Shown: positions 19,801-32,212 of the stretch, in pieces
Numbering within the stretch: position 1 is the first letter of the stretch
How the letters are laid out: each line of letters begins with the position of its first letter
Origin: Omphalotus guepiniiformis
Taxonomy: Eukaryota > Basidiomycota > Agaricomycetes > Agaricales > Omphalotaceae
NCBI GenBank assembly: GCA_028554645.1
Contig: JAQOOI010000079.1
Span: forward strand, 248,001 to 312,000
DNA: 64,000 nt
Direction of reading: 5' to 3'
Made by a program: the position numbers and the translations under genes
The notes under the pieces: generated by a model
The model's database searches: none
Told to the model about the DNA's origin: nothing
What the model saw: only the letters and a program-made list of their open reading frames with translations

Positions 19801-20326
19801 CTCACATCAATGCTACCAAGAAGGTGTCCACTACCTCTATGGTACCAAGGACTGGTCACTCTTGTATGAAGTGCAGGCGAGTGACTTGGCAGGTTTTGGT
19901 GTTTCCAATGACAGGAAGGTGATTACCAGTTGGGTTTATATTATTGACAGTGGCGCCGTTAGCTGGTCTTCAAAATCTCAGAGTCTGGTCACTCTTTCCA
20001 TTGCTGAATTGGGATATGTCACAGCTACTGATGCATCCAAGGAAGGCCTGTGGCAAAGATCATTTATCTCTTTGGTCTTTCACCCGACTTATACCATCAT
20101 TTGTAACCCCACTCCTCTCAACTCTGATAGTCATCTGCCATTGCATTTGTCTCGAGACCACATGTATCATGGCCATATCAAACATATTGATATTCAATTC
20201 CACTTCATTTGCTACATCATCAAAGAGGGAAAGATGATCCTGGAGTATTGCCTGACAGAGGAGATGATAGCTGATGCTTTGACCAAGGCATTGCCCAGTG
20301 CTAAGGCAAAACATTTTGCTATTTGA
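16887..20326 (+). pseudogene. Ty1/Copia pol remnant, split by a solo LTR
   Basis: Two homologous blocks flank the solo LTR at 17351-19364. The left block (16887-17350) reads GCKWVFKIKKNETGSIERFK, then VAQRFTQEYGVDFHKTYVPV and VNVKGAYLNGNL, a Copia reverse transcriptase. The right block (19365-20326) resumes at LVDNLTILAFS (the degraded YVDD-like site), DIHWILEIQVTR, IGKLMYTCIGTHVDIAFAL and an RNase H region ending MIADALTKALPSAKAKHF. The catalytic YVDD is altered to LVDN. The gag, protease and integrase parts are missing, and frameshifts occur around 17200 and 19830. It is followed by a purine tract and the 3' LTR. This is a dead, nested element. Confidence 0.8.
17351..19364 (+). repeat. Solo LTR of the Gypsy family nested in Copia pol
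   Basis: The segment is an inverted near-copy of 10748-12591, starting TGTTGCGTCAAAAAGCC. Flanks ATCGT (17346-17350) and ATCAT (19365-19369) fit a 5-bp target duplication with one change. Removing the LTR plus one ATCAT restores the Copia frame (CAG CTC ATC ATT ATT CTC). Unlike the LTR beside gag, it keeps a 172-bp block at 18906-19077 with TATATAAG at 18991-18998 on its sense strand. It arose by insertion and LTR-LTR recombination, so this Gypsy family was active after the Copia element was already here. Confidence 0.8.
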
Positions 20327-20344
20327 TTGGGACTAGGTCCGGTT

Positions 20345-20354
20345 TGAGGGGGAG
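20345..20354 (+). promoter_or_regulatory. Polypurine tract of the Copia element
   Basis: GAGGGGGAG immediately precedes TGTTGAAGGA, the expected order of plus-strand primer and 3' LTR start in Copia elements. Confidence 0.6.
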
Positions 20355-20680
20355 TGTTGAAGGACATATTCATATGTATACACAGTCTTTATACTTATTC
20401 AAACACGGACTCTAGTATTATACATGTGTACAATACCTTTTTCTTTCACTTATATTTCCCTTTTAGTATGTAGTCCACAAACAAGTCTATTCTGCACACT
20501 CATTTTGTTCGTCTCAGATCGTTCAAGCACCTCAGATGCTTACATTCAGGTACTGGCTTTCCCTTGATTTATTATAGTATCTGTGATACTTACTATTTAT
20601 ACTAGCTTCTGTTATACTTACAGGTGATATATAGATGCTTACATTAACCTACTGCACTCTGAGCTTCTGTTATATTTACA
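20355..20680 (+). repeat. 3' LTR of the decayed Copia element (right end uncertain)
   Basis: The LTR begins TGTTGAAGGACATATTCATA just after the purine tract. It contains short internal repeats (CTTCTGTTATA-CTTACAG at about 20608-20622 and again near 20662-20679). A plausible end is TTATATTTACA near 20679, but no second copy is present to fix it. Confidence 0.45.
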
Positions 20681-21128
20681 GAACTGTCAAAGCACCCTTT
20701 ACATGTATATTACTTTCTACACTTTTATGTGTGAAAAACTCGTCATTTGCTTTGAAAATGTACAAATCTATTTATTTAGATTTTAGTATTTCAAAGAAAT
20801 TGAAAAAGTAATTTTGCTTAAGTAAGATTGCTGTGAAAGTGCTGTGATATTGTACCCAAATAGCTCAATACATGCATTGCAAAGTCCCATTATTGAATCC
20901 ATTATACTTCTGCATATATCTATTATAACCATGTAAAGTGAAAATTGCGCCCAAACTCAATACATGCACTGAGCAGCAGAAAGTCCCATTATAAAAACCC
21001 ATTACACTTCTGCGTACTCATCATTGTCCGCAAGTTTGACGAATAGCAGGGTATACCGTAGATACTCACAATGAAAAGATAAACCCGAGTCTGTACACAT
21101 TCCAATGCACCACCATCTATACAGCCTC
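20681..21128. other. Intergenic, no gene seen
   Basis: The stretch is AT-rich. It contains an imperfect duplicated segment: CAATACATGC(A/C)...AAAGTCCCATTAT occurs near 20868-20895 and again near 20960-20995. Confidence 0.5.
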
Positions 21129-22339
21129 TCAAACCTGCTTCCCATCAAACGGTGCAGACGCTTTCATACTTATCGCTTCCTGGGCCTCCTGCAGTTCCAC
21201 CATATCCTTAAACGGCGATCTGTATTTTTGGACCATACGCTGCCGGAGAGTCATGATACCTTTCGCGACGCAAAATATAATGCATTCCGCGACTGGAATG
21301 CCAACGATATAAGCGGCAAGGAAAGAATGCTCTTTGGAAGGGTCGAGGAACGCATAGGCTGTGAATATGTGGATTAGTAGGGGTGATACTGGTCATCAAA
21401 AAGATATGAACATACGGTAGAATCCTTGCGTATAATGTGTTATGTAGGCGACGCCGAGATACCCGCCTAAGATGATGATCATGATGGGAAGCATGATCCA
21501 TCTGGGAGGAGACGAGTTGGTGAAGAGCATTTCGAAGAGGGAGAACACGGTGTTGCATAAGTGTATGGAAATGTTCGACCATGCTATGCACACGACAGGA
21601 GACCAGCTCAAGTTAATTGCAAGGATCGGAAGGCGAGGACTCCTCGTACACACCAGAGAAAGGAGTCTGAAACACACTTGAAGAGGCAAGAAGTGCCCAG
21701 TACACGATAGTCACCAGGATGGCTAAATGAGAATTGATTGATGAGAATGGCATTTTCGAGATTATCAAAACAGGATACGCACGAAATGCAACGATTGTCG
21801 CTCCTAAGATCACATGAAGCAATTGCAACCACCTCGGCCATTCCTGCAGAGGATATGGCGCTATACCTCCACCTCTACGCGCATATACTGCTGTCTGAAC
21901 AAATGATGCCCAGTAATACGAACATATCCCGATGTACGTGAGTTCCGTGAAATAGGAGAAAAATCTATCGCCCAATCAATCCAAGTCAGCGGGCACCCAT
22001 CACAACGATGCAGAGATATTGAACAGAGACGTACCCACTCGCATTATGCAACTTGACAGAGTCCCATATCAATATGAAGAGCAAGGTAACAAGAGTGTAC
22101 ACCGCGACCAACAATCGAATTCCGGCCAAAACAGATGGCGTCAGAAACGGTGAAGTGACGTATTGATGATTGGGATCGAACGGGACCATAACACCGAATT
22201 TTTCGTTGAGATTCATCGGAAAAACGACCAGCGAAAACTCTGCTAACTCTGCCCAGCGTAGTACGAGATGGTGGGAGTCTTGTGTGGGTTGTGTGACCTG
22301 GCCCAAGACCCGCGACTGCGGACGTAAAGGAGGCGCTGC
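21129..22339 (-). CDS. FAR-17a/AIG1-like multi-pass membrane protein
   Basis: Exons on the minus strand: 22339-22035, 21964-21652, 21583-21416 and 21358-21129, all GT-AG and in frame. An unresolved 5' exon probably lies upstream near 22400-22480. The product has about six membrane segments (for example GIRLLVAVYTLVTLLFILIW, ILGATIVAFRAYPVLII, LAILVTIVYWALL and IMLPIMIIILGGYLGVAYIT). The family-type end ITHYTQGFYPYAFLDPSKE is followed by a last membrane segment and a basic tail. The order and the THYTQGFY motif match the FAR-17a/AIG1 family, whose animal members hydrolyse fatty-acid esters of hydroxy fatty acids. The fungal role is not known, and the substrate here is not inferred. Confidence 0.72.
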
Positions 22340-22479
22340 CTGAGGAAGAAAGGAGTCGTTCGCAGAACGATACTAAATCACAGCCAGAATCCGGACCTAT
22401 CGTGTTCCAATGAACCATGCCTTTATACTTCCAACACACGACCGTGACCCGTCCATCATGACGGCGATGTCGGACCAGT

Positions 22480-23383
22480 CACCAGAAGGCAGAAGCACAA
22501 GCAACCGCTGTCACTCCTGCAACTACCTTGTAGCATAAGGATACATCCAAGTCACCATGAGGTTCCCAGAGACGTTTCTGCGTTAGAGGCAACCGTCATC
22601 GAAACACGCCCACATTCCACAGCATTGAAGTGCACAAGGTACGAGTAGTCGACGAATAGCAGGTCTCTATGCATCGCGGTTTCTCGTTAACGTGTGTACG
22701 CGGGTCAAGTAATCACAAGATCTTCTATCTACATCTTTTATGATCAACTTGCTGTGCGAAAGTCCGAATGAAGTGGCAGGAATTCAGAGGGCAGATCATC
22801 AAGCTTGTTCTTCATGTATATGTATACTACAAGAGACACGTAATTACATTTAGGAAGTTTTTTACCTTGTTCTACGGTATACGGTTTACACATCTACCAC
22901 CAAAGACTCGGAAAATGCATAGAAAGTAGTAGGTAGGCCGACGAATGGATAACTTGAAGTTCATGACATAGGTGGCTGAAGGTAATAAGTATAGTGGTTG
23001 AACAATACACACAAAAAGGACGAACAGGAAAAAGACAAAAGAGAAGAGGCGGTCAACGTATCGGACGACAAGAAGGAGTGGGGAAGGAACAACATCATGA
23101 TCATGAAAATAAAACGTCGGGTCACTTGGTTGCTGTGGAGAAACAAACAAACTGAATTGAGAAGGAAAAAGATAAGCAAGAGAAAGAAAAAGAAAGAGTC
23201 GTAGATATTAGTAGTCCGTCACTCGTACTTCAACCAACTACAGGTACAAAATATGTACATGCACATCATCATGAGTATTAAATATTGCTTTTGAATCGAC
23301 AAAAAAAAGACGGAAAATGAGTGCACAGAACTCTTTGTTTTGGTTTCGTCCTCTGACCAAGTCAATCAATCTCAGCAACCCCG
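22480..23383. other. Intergenic: promoter of the membrane protein and 3' flank of the CCCH gene
   Basis: No supported coding frame. The 23180-23310 part contains A-rich and GA-rich runs (AAGAGAAAGAAAAAGAAAG) just past the CCCH gene stop. Confidence 0.4.
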
Positions 23384-26136
23384 TTACCGATCCAGAACGA
23401 ACAAATCATCGTCATCGCCAGAGGTCACAGCACCTGACGACGCACCAATTCCCTCGCCCAAGCCAGAACCCACATTACCAGCAGAAGGAGGCTGTCCCCA
23501 GTTAGACGACAAATTCTTATGCGGAGTGAGAACCGTCCCGCTCCCTGCTTGTCCGCCTTTCGATGCCGCAGCAGAGTACGACAGCTTGAACATGGCATCA
23601 AGTTCAGCATTACCAGTTGTATTACTATTAACCGGAGCATTATTCGAAGCGAAATTGGTAGGGTGGTTTGGAGAGGTCAATCCGGAGTTGAGATAGTGTT
23701 GATGCTGAGCCGAGGAAACCTGTCCATGTGAAAGTCCAGGCGGAGCACCCATAGCGTTCCACTCCTGCTGCTGCGTGCTTCCGTACGGGCCGATATTGAA
23801 AGCCCCAACCACACCAGGACTAATAGAGAATCCAGCGGCACCAAGAGAGCCAATTCCAGATCCAATCGACCCAGGTGAAGCCACAGGAGGTAAAGCGTGT
23901 ATTCTCGAATACCCTGCAGCTAAACCCTGTGGTAGACTCTGACCAGGAGCATGGGCTTGCAGCGCACGCGAAGAAGGTGATAGGATATGCGGATCATCGA
24001 CACCGCCGATACCAGTTGCGTTGTTGAGGTGAGATGGAATGGTGCGTTGCTGTTGAGCGAGTTGAGAGCCGAGGCCGGCGGCGGCAGAGGAGGGTATATA
24101 ATTAGATAGAGGATTGTCGGCAGTCTTTGGTGTTCCATACGCGCTCAATGGAGATGGCGCCCCACTGGGCGACGAGCCAGTTGGCACGCCCAACCTCGAC
24201 GACGGAGTGACGCTGGCTTGGCCGGATGCGAACAGTGGGTTGCTGGCGCCCCTCATACCTCTACCTAATCCAGAACTGAGCGCACTGAGGCCTTGCTGCT
24301 GCTTGGATTTAAGGTACTGGTGATGCAACCCAGGTAAAAATGCTGCGCTTGCATTGCTAGGAGACAGTAACGACGGGCTGGCATTGCCTGGGACGTACTC
24401 TTCATGCAGCATGCCCGAAGCAGAAGTGAAAGACGATGGGGTGCCATTGCCGAATCCACCAAGTCGAGAGGGGGAAGAGGGAAGACCAGAACTGGTAGGC
24501 GTATCTACACCTGAAGAGCTGTTGTTATTCGACCAGATGGAACTGATATCCCCAAGTAAAGAAGGAGCAGGCACGGAACGTGAGTATCGATGTCCATTCC
24601 CACTTCCAGAGTGAGAGGGTTGGCCTCCAAGAGGAACGCCCAACGTGCGCTTCGTCGGAGACGTCAAGCCTGCACTTTCACCTTGCCCTGAATTGCTGCG
24701 AGACATCCTCCTACTCCGTTCTTCCGGGGTCAGCAAATCGGTCAACGAGCTTGGTAAGAAATCCTCCATGTCCCCGTCATCTAGAGCGACAGCAGAATTA
24801 GCCGCTAAGGCCGCAGAGGCCGCCGCTCGCCGAGCAGCCACACCTCCTGCAATGCCGCTATCCAGATACTCCTCATATTCGAACCCAAGATCGAAATCTT
24901 TTCCTACATTCGTTCCAGTCGTCCCTACGCCTGCACCGTTCAATCTCGGCGGGACATGAGCGCCAAGGACAGGTAACGACCCTATGTCACTACTGTTACC
25001 CAGGCTACCCCACGAAGGGTTGGCATTATTGCCCGTACTAGTGTTTGTATTGACACCAGATGCATTGCCACGATTCATACCCATTCCACCATTGATAGCC
25101 ATTCCTGACCCTAGACTGGATGCAATACCACCTGCACCACTACCGCTACGGCCCTCTGAATAATTGAGAAAAATGGACTGCGATCCGGGAGCAGAAAAAG
25201 GTGAGGTGGACAGAAAGGCGGGACTGTTCTTTGCTGATGTACCGCTACCATTGGGAATACGTGAGGAGGGTGAGGTGCCAGGAGAGAAACCACCGTTGTT
25301 GCCATTTGTATTACCGGCAAGACGGGAGACAGGATGAGGGTGCGAAGTGGGTGAAGTCGTCGAAGATCCAGCCCTTGGAGGAGATCCGATTGGACCAAAG
25401 TCTTTCGCAGGTTGTGTTGGGGATATATCAGGGTTATTGGAACGACGAGGCGAAGAAACGGGGACTGCATTTGCAGGGGGCGTTTGACTCTCCTGTTTGG
25501 CGGGTTTAGACTCGGCCTGGTCGGCCTGCTTGGTGTGTGCGGGAGCGGTAGGTAGTTTATTACTCTCATCGAGAGCGCCGAAAGACGCAAAATCGGTGTC
25601 CTTCAGAGCAGGGGCAGGGGCAGACGGTGAAATACTCGCTTTTAGCGACATCGTAATCGGTGGTCGGCCTAACCTTGGATGAGCTAGAAATCGGGTGAAG
25701 CCCTAGAATAGACACACACCTTGGGCATCTCTTTTACCACTCCTTCCTCCGCCTTTGCTGCTTTCCTTTCCGCCTCCAGCTGCCAATTGGGCTGCCTTCT
25801 TGTTTTTGCGGTCCATGGTCATAGGCTGGCCAGGCAATACATGCGCGAGCGCACACTTGTGTCCAAATTTACAGTTACCCTTGACGAACCAAGCACAAAC
25901 ATCTTTTTGTGCTCCTGGCTCGGAAACAGCATGGGAGAAAGGGCAGGAAGACCCAGCTGTGCATGAACCAACTTTGAAGAACTTGCAGGGAACGTGTGAT
26001 AAATCTTTGGCTGTCGGAGAAAAAAAAATTCAGATCAAAATAAGGAAGTACTCTAACCATACGTACTCTTGGATGAAGATGACTTTTTGCCCTTCTCTCC
26101 ACCTTCTTGGGACTCGCTACGATCTACAGAAGGCAT
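23384..26136 (-). CDS. CCCH zinc-finger protein (Lee1/Cps3-like)
   Basis: The start ATG (26136) opens MPSVDRSESQEGGEKGKKSS. Intron 1 leads to an exon with two zinc fingers of the form C-x7-C-x5-C-x3-H: CKFFKVGSCTAGSSCPFSH and CAWFVKGNCKFGHKCALAH, about residues 30-80. A Lys/Gly-rich linker (MDRKNKKAAQLAAGGGKES) and a second intron (GTGTGTCT...TTTCTAG) precede a long last exon that adds about 765 residues. This is a low-complexity Ser/Gly/Asn/Pro-rich region ending DDDDLFVLDR. Two adjacent N-terminal CCCH fingers followed by a disordered tail match fungal RNA-binding proteins such as S. pombe Cps3 and yeast Lee1. Binding to RNA is expected from the family and not proven here. Confidence 0.78.
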
Positions 26137-28073
26137 CGTTCACAGCTTTCGATGGTTTTACAGCGCGTTTCTTCAAATACAAGAGAATAAGACAAGGGAG
26201 AGACGGATGAGGAGAGTCAGTCTTTTAAAGATATACGAGCACCTAGTCGGGGCCAATTGGACTGTGGTCGTCCAAAGAAAGCCTCGTCTCCTCCCAAAAC
26301 TCGACTCCGTACCACGTGGCTTGCATGATATAAGCAATTTTTTACCGCCAGCATTTTGAAACGGCGCTTGAAACGGTGCTTGGGCGATTATCTGAAATGA
26401 AGAGCGCCACATCATAACATGTTAGCGCCGGTGCCCTCAAAACACTCATATTTCCTCTGCATTCTGATGTACACCTATGGATTAAATACTTGTTCTACCT
26501 CTGGTGATCTCGACCCTAGTCTGGCCACAGACTCGCGATGCTCGGAATGCTCGTTCTCGTCTAAGCCGTACAATTATGGATGGTTATACGACCGGGGTCG
26601 TCGGCGCAAGTAGTGAACGAACTTTCTACCGAACATCATATAACATTCCGAGTCTGTGGACTAGTAGCGATGTAGGAAGTCGCTGCATCTTCGTCGTAAA
26701 GTAGACACGGAACAGGACAAGTGTGTATCAAGAGGGAGGTCAAACTGCGACACTCTCCTTGAAGTGGTGGCACCACCTCTGGGACGGCGGAAAAGGTTAA
26801 TTTTCTACCTCATAGTTTCTGATGGAATCCAACCTTTATTCTGAACAGTACGCTTTACGGTGTGTTCGCTGAATACGCCCCTGCTGTACTTTCCGACATC
26901 ATCCAGGCCCTTGCTGTACTACCGCAATTAGGATAAAGAAGGACGACCTGTGGCCTGCTAGTTCATAGGCCAATTAGCGCGTACCGACGATTTCCGCGTA
27001 AATATTTGGAGGACGAATTGCATTGTTACCATGCAACTAAGTAGAGGGAGATGACGGAATCACATATTTATGGGCGATATGTGTCGAAATTCATGGACAA
27101 CCTTATCAGGCATTTATCTCTGACAGTTTGACTTAAATCAGGGGGGAAAGAGCAGTCTCCCTTACAATAAATAGGTTCTACTTGAACTCTGTACTAGAAC
27201 AGGTGTTGATTTTATGGCAGATGTGTGACAGGCTCTTTCTACAGCACTGGGTTCACTCTTAGGCTGAAGTTTTGTGCTTTAAGGCTAGATCTTGTTGATC
27301 ATGATGACAGGTTGTGATACAGGTTCTCCCATACAAACAGGCTTTGGCAAATCTACACTTAACAGGATTCTAGAAATCATCTTGGATATGCTATACTAGG
27401 AGGGATTAAACTGGCTGAGAATCTTGTAGAGAAGTTGTTCTTACTCTTGAATCACTGCCTATCATGTTCCCAAACAGTTTCATTTGAAGCCTTGACCATG
27501 AAGAGGTTGTTAGCAATGAACAAGCTGTTCACTGAAAGAACCATGATTTTACCACACAATTTCTATTCAAATCTTGTTCCATGATGTCATCAAATTGTCC
27601 AACTACATAAACTGAACATTTTATGACATCATAGTCATTCCATCCTTGCACCTCATAGTACTGTGTAAGCTTGCCTCAGACTGTATAGTGCTCTAGCTTT
27701 CAGAAGCTATATCAGTTAGTTGTAGTAAAGTGCCAATCTGTCAACAAGAATCCAAAGCTGTCAAATACAGGCCCTGCTCAACAGAAAATGACCATTTAAA
27801 AGAAATATACAGACACGATTATATTGCTATATTTATTTATTGTAGTGACTGAAAAACCGTTAGTTGGCAAGGCCGAAGCCGGGATACCCATCAGTCCCAT
27901 GCATTTATATGATTCAGCCGTCTATTTCAGTCATTGAAGTGTCTACATCCTTGTCTACTTCCACTGTATCTCCCGGTGGTGCGGTCAGAACTGTACATAG
28001 AAAATCGTAAGGTACATTTTTTCTATTCAGATATCCGACGACGAACACATTTTAGCAAAGACAGCTACCAACT
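26137..28073. other. 1.9-kb intergenic region, no gene seen
   Basis: No frame with coding character is present on either strand. Bases 27060-27830 are AT-rich and lack introns or domains; this could be a decayed repeat. TGTAGTGACT at 27841 matches the inner end of the Gypsy LTR for only ten bases, which I regard as chance. Confidence 0.4.
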
Positions 28074-30662
28074 CTAGAGTACACCTTCAACCATCCCAAC
28101 ACCTTCACTCTCCAGCTTAAGCCTAATAGGCTCACAAATCTCCTTCGAATAAGGCGCATGCACACCCTTCATACTCAACACACCATCAAGCACCAACTGC
28201 GTCGCAATACCACAAGGTAACCCAACAGTAAGTGCCATAGCAGAGTGCCCCGAACCAAGCGGAGCACCATACGCCTCAAGCGTAGAAGTGAGCGTTTGGA
28301 CACTTCCATCCTTCCACTCAACAACGAAACGATGCTGAAGCATAACGAAATCACGTTCGCCTGGACCGTAAGCCATGAGTCCTTCGAGTTGTGCGCAGAG
28401 CGTGTCGAGGAGGTTGGGGTACGTCGCGCCAGAGGCTTTACGTGTTTTGATAGGTTCAGATGTAAACATTCCGATCCAGCGGAAACCGGAGATGACACGG
28501 TTGGCTTCGCTAGATGAGGGGAACTCGCAAGTTGACTTGATCTTGTCGATCAGGGAGCTGCATAGACATCCCGTCAGCGTTACGATACAACGAAAGAAAG
28601 AAAGCAATTGTGACTCGTACCTTTCGTTAGCACCTTCATCGCCAAGGATCTTGCCCAATACCTGAATCCACGTCAACCCCTCAGTCGTAAGCCATTCCTT
28701 TTCCTCCCCATCTAACCATCCAATCTGAACGAGTGCTTTGATAAACTCGGGGAACCCTTGGTACCGAAGTGTACCTCGCACGCAAGTCTCTCCTTCGCCC
28801 TCGCCATCGATGTGGTACCATTCACGGAAAGGGGTCGAATCACGGTTAGGATAAGCGACGAAAGCATACGCCGGAGAGATATAATAGGGTTTAGCTTCAG
28901 CCATAAGCTCCGAACCAGAAACAGTAACAGTCTTTGCTCCGGAAATGTATGCGGCGTTGTTTAGAAGTGCAAGTAGGACCCCTCGAGATGACCAGGAGAA
29001 TTTGTAACCTAGCGGGTTAGAAGCGTTGGCTGGGGCGGGTAAACCACCGCAGTACGAGAGGAACTCCTTGACCTAGAAAGAAATGTTAACAGATGACGAC
29101 CATTCCAACGTATTGAATAAAGAGAAACAAACCTTTCCGCCTTTTTCGTGAACTTCATCGATCGTCTTGATAGCATACAAATGATCGATACCAGGGTCTA
29201 GACCGACCTCATTGAGAACAGTTATACCAGCAGCTTTGGCCTCTTCATCAAGAGCACGCATCGCCGGGGAGACATACGACGTTGTGACTACGTCAGTCTT
29301 TCCTGAATTATGATGATAAGCGATGCGTCTAATTCATAGACGAGAGTGAAAAGAAGTACCTTTGATGGCAGCTTTAATGACATCAGCGTGGTATGTATAT
29401 GGAATGAGCGAAATAACTAAATCATGAGCGGCAATTTGCGACTCGAGGTCGGCGGTCTTGTTGACGTCGAGAGAGATAGCTGTGGTACTAGGCAAAGAAT
29501 CCGCAAGTTCCTTAGCCGAGGTAAGTGTACGACATGCTACAGAAAGAGATAATTTAATCAAAAGCGCAACAAAATAGAAGTTGAAAACGTACCAATGGTT
29601 AATTCGTTGTTCAAATTGCGGACGATGTACTCCGCGCAAGGCCTAGCAACGTATCCACTACCAAGTAACAATATTTTCTTTTTGGGACCCTGCGAGACAA
29701 CAGCACGAGGCCCGAACGTTGGGGCAACGCTCTGGCCCTCCTCCAGCATAGCTCGACCAAATTCCGGCAGGACGAATGCAGCACGATGAACATTCGGGTT
29801 CCAGTATTTCGTGGTAACGTCCGGACCTTTAACTGGAACCTTCAGATCACTAGGTGACCCACCAGCCTTAACAGCGAGCAAGAACCCGATTTGACCAGAA
29901 GGATAAGTGGGGATAGTGGTAAAAGCATATTCGACCTGATCGAAACCAACATCTTTGGCGTTCTTCCTGACATCTCTAATGAGAGTAAGATGAAGCCAAA
30001 GACATTCACCCTGAGCAGCGATGTGGCCTCCGGAACGCAGCGCATCGTGAAGAAGTTGATAATACGGTTTTTCGAAAAGGGATGCGGCAGGGCCTACAGG
30101 ATCAGAAGAGTCGGTGATGATAATATCGTAGGTAGAGGCGTGGGACTGTAGGAATGCGAACCCGTCGCCGATGTGGACAGTCACTTTTGGGTCGGCCAGA
30201 AGTTCAGCCATATGAGGGAGGTAAGTCTTGGATACGCGAGGAACAGCTTCATCGATATCACAAAGAACGACCTCCTTAACACTATGGTACTTGAGTACCT
30301 CTCGTACGACTCCCCCATCACCTCCGCCGATAACGAGGACCTTCTCCGGGTTCGGGTGTGAGGCCATTGGGAGATGCGTGATCATTTCTTGATAGCTGAA
30401 TTCGTCTCTCTCTGTACATTGAATAACACCATCGAGCGCAAGGACGTTGCCAAAAGTTTCGCTTTCGAATACTAGAACATCTTGGAAGAGAGATTTCTCG
30501 ACATGGAGAATTTTGTTGACCTTGAGGGTCATAGCCTGACCAGGCCACTGCGACGAAATTTCACGGAACCAGCCATCTCACAAAATATCAACATTGATAT
30601 AGTTATTCGTAGACAAGGACAGTTTACATACCTTGAATAGAGGGATGAGTGAGGATGGGCAT
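28074..30662 (-). CDS. SPE3-LYS9: Spermidine synthase-saccharopine dehydrogenase fusion
   Basis: The first exon ([13 protein letters not shown] at 30660-30662) is spliced into [20 protein letters not shown], the typical spermidine synthase start. The synthase part has the SAM-type fold motif [18 protein letters not shown] and the catalytic [10 protein letters not shown]; it makes spermidine from putrescine and decarboxylated SAM. After a linker the protein continues as saccharopine reductase: NAD(P)-binding [20 protein letters not shown], then [20 protein letters not shown] and [18 protein letters not shown], through to a complete C-terminus at 28074. Introns fall near 30607-30631, 29540-29592, 29300-29360, 29073-29130 and 28558-28622. 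The second enzyme is the penultimate step of fungal lysine synthesis by the alpha-aminoadipate route. The fusion is a known Basidiomycota feature and the main taxonomic clue here. Confidence 0.93.
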
Positions 30663-30912
30663 CGTGGTGCACTAAGAGGTTCAGAATTCCGTGCGCAAAA
30701 CTGGAAAAAAGGTGATCATATATTCATCTTATCTAGTGATTATCGGGCCGATAGTGACAAACTGACTCGAGCGTCACATAATGTGACAGATCTTTCGTTC
30801 GATAATCTATAAACGACCTAGAGTCATACAATGTCCAAATTTTCCGAGAGAATTTCGCTACGTTCTTTGGCATGCTGATCCAGAGCTCCTTGCCAACAAC
30901 GACGCTCAAGCC
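30663..30912. promoter_or_regulatory. Divergent promoter region
   Basis: This 250-bp gap separates the start codons of the SPE3-LYS9 gene (left) and the small nuclease-like gene (right). No TATA box is obvious on either strand. Confidence 0.4.
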
Positions 30913-31575
30913 ATGAAGCAAGACCGCAATACAGAGCTCATCAACCTGCTTGATCTCGCCATGATACCTAACCCTAACTTCGGTGAATCCGCCGTCCTCG
31001 ACTTCACTGTCGAACTTTTCGCAACTCTAGGCTACGTTCGGCGAGAACGGATGGCACACACTTGGAAAGACCTTACTCTCCTCGTCTGCGGCGAGTACAG
31101 AAACGTGAAGACCGATGTCTTCATTTTCGATTGCTCAAAAAACGATACCCTTCTCCTAGTCCAGGAGGATAAGCGTGCGGAGGATCGCGAACCTGTCGAT
31201 CCACAAGCTCAGCTTGTCGCAGAGGCCATAGCTGCCTTCGAGGAAAATAACAACAATAGGATTGCAGCAGGATTAAAGCCCTTAACGAAGAGGGTAACCC
31301 CTACTTGTGTCTAGCTTCATCGACATCAGTGGTAACTATGTATCTAGGTAATGCCTGGGATTGTGATGATGGGCACGTCGCCTACATTCTACAAGATTCC
31401 CGTCACCAATAATCTGTTGACCCACGTCCATCATGGCACATACCCTCCTGACGTCACCCGCGCGACATTTTGTCAGCCTCCAGTTCCGCGCCCCGCTCGT
31501 AGACGCAGCGAGGGGATGAAGCCTCTTGATAACAGACGTCAATGCGCTGTTTTGAAGCGTTCAAGACAGTTGTAG
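30913..31575 (+). CDS. Small protein with PD-(D/E)XK-like motif
   Basis: Two exons, 30913-31293 and 31348-31575, joined over a 54-nt intron (GTAACC...TATCTAG), give 202 residues. The start is MKQDRNTELINLLDLAMI. The centre has TDVFIFDCSKNDTLLLVQEDKR, where an Asp followed about 15 residues later by Glu-x-Lys resembles the PD-(D/E)XK nuclease core. The helix QLVAEAIAAFEENN then supplies a possible Gln/Glu motif, and exon 2 begins VMPGIVMMGTSPTFYKIPVT. I recall similar lineage-specific proteins in mushroom genomes but cannot name the family. Activity is not established; the gene appears intact. Confidence 0.5.
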
Positions 31576-31622
31576 GGATATGATTTGGATCAGTGTCATG
31601 TTGTATCATTGTACTTTCGAGC

Positions 31623-31785
31623 CATGTATTATCTGTAATATCTTCATGTATGCGCTCACGAGCATAGTTGTTCTATCATTGCTTCTGGCTGGGGCTCGTG
31701 CATGTATTATATGTAAAATCATGTATGCGCTCACGAGCATAGTTGTACTATTCTATCATTGCTTCTATCATAGCTGGGGCTCGTT
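31623..31785 (+). repeat. Imperfect tandem repeat, two units of about 77-85 bp
   Basis: The segment ATGTATGCGCTCACGAGCAT followed by AGTTGT, TTCTATCATTGCTTCT and CTGGGGCTCGT occurs twice in a row downstream of the small nuclease-like gene, starting near 31645 and 31721. The second unit has a short internal expansion. No function is seen. Confidence 0.65.
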
Positions 31786-32212
31786 TGCTTATCCAAGAAC
31801 ATATGTTTCTCTGCAACCATTGACTTTCATTGACGTTAAAATGCTAGCTTCTGCGGCCTGCCAGTATTCGCCTCTCACGCCAAGCGCGCAATTGAAGGCT
31901 TCCGAGGTCCTAAAATACGAACACATGAGCCTCCAAATAACCATATTATATGCAATGACATAGAGTTTACCTTGAAGATCCGGACATTTCGTTTTGCTGT
32001 GTGAAAAGTTCCGTCCGCGGTCGACACTTCCCACACTCTCTCCACTACACCCACCAGACTCTAATATACCATCAACGACGATAGCAATCTCTTCTCGCAT
32101 GCCAACCTTGGCGCCCGCATTGCCTCCACTCTCGTTTCACCCTCTCTGCTGAGCTTAGCTTGACCAGTGATCATCACGATCTCTCAAGACTGCATCTCAA
32201 GTGCCATTTACG

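Noticed and set aside
27841..27850. TGTAGTGACT, same as the inner edge of the Gypsy LTR
   Set aside because: Similarity stops after ten bases on both sides and no LTR follows.
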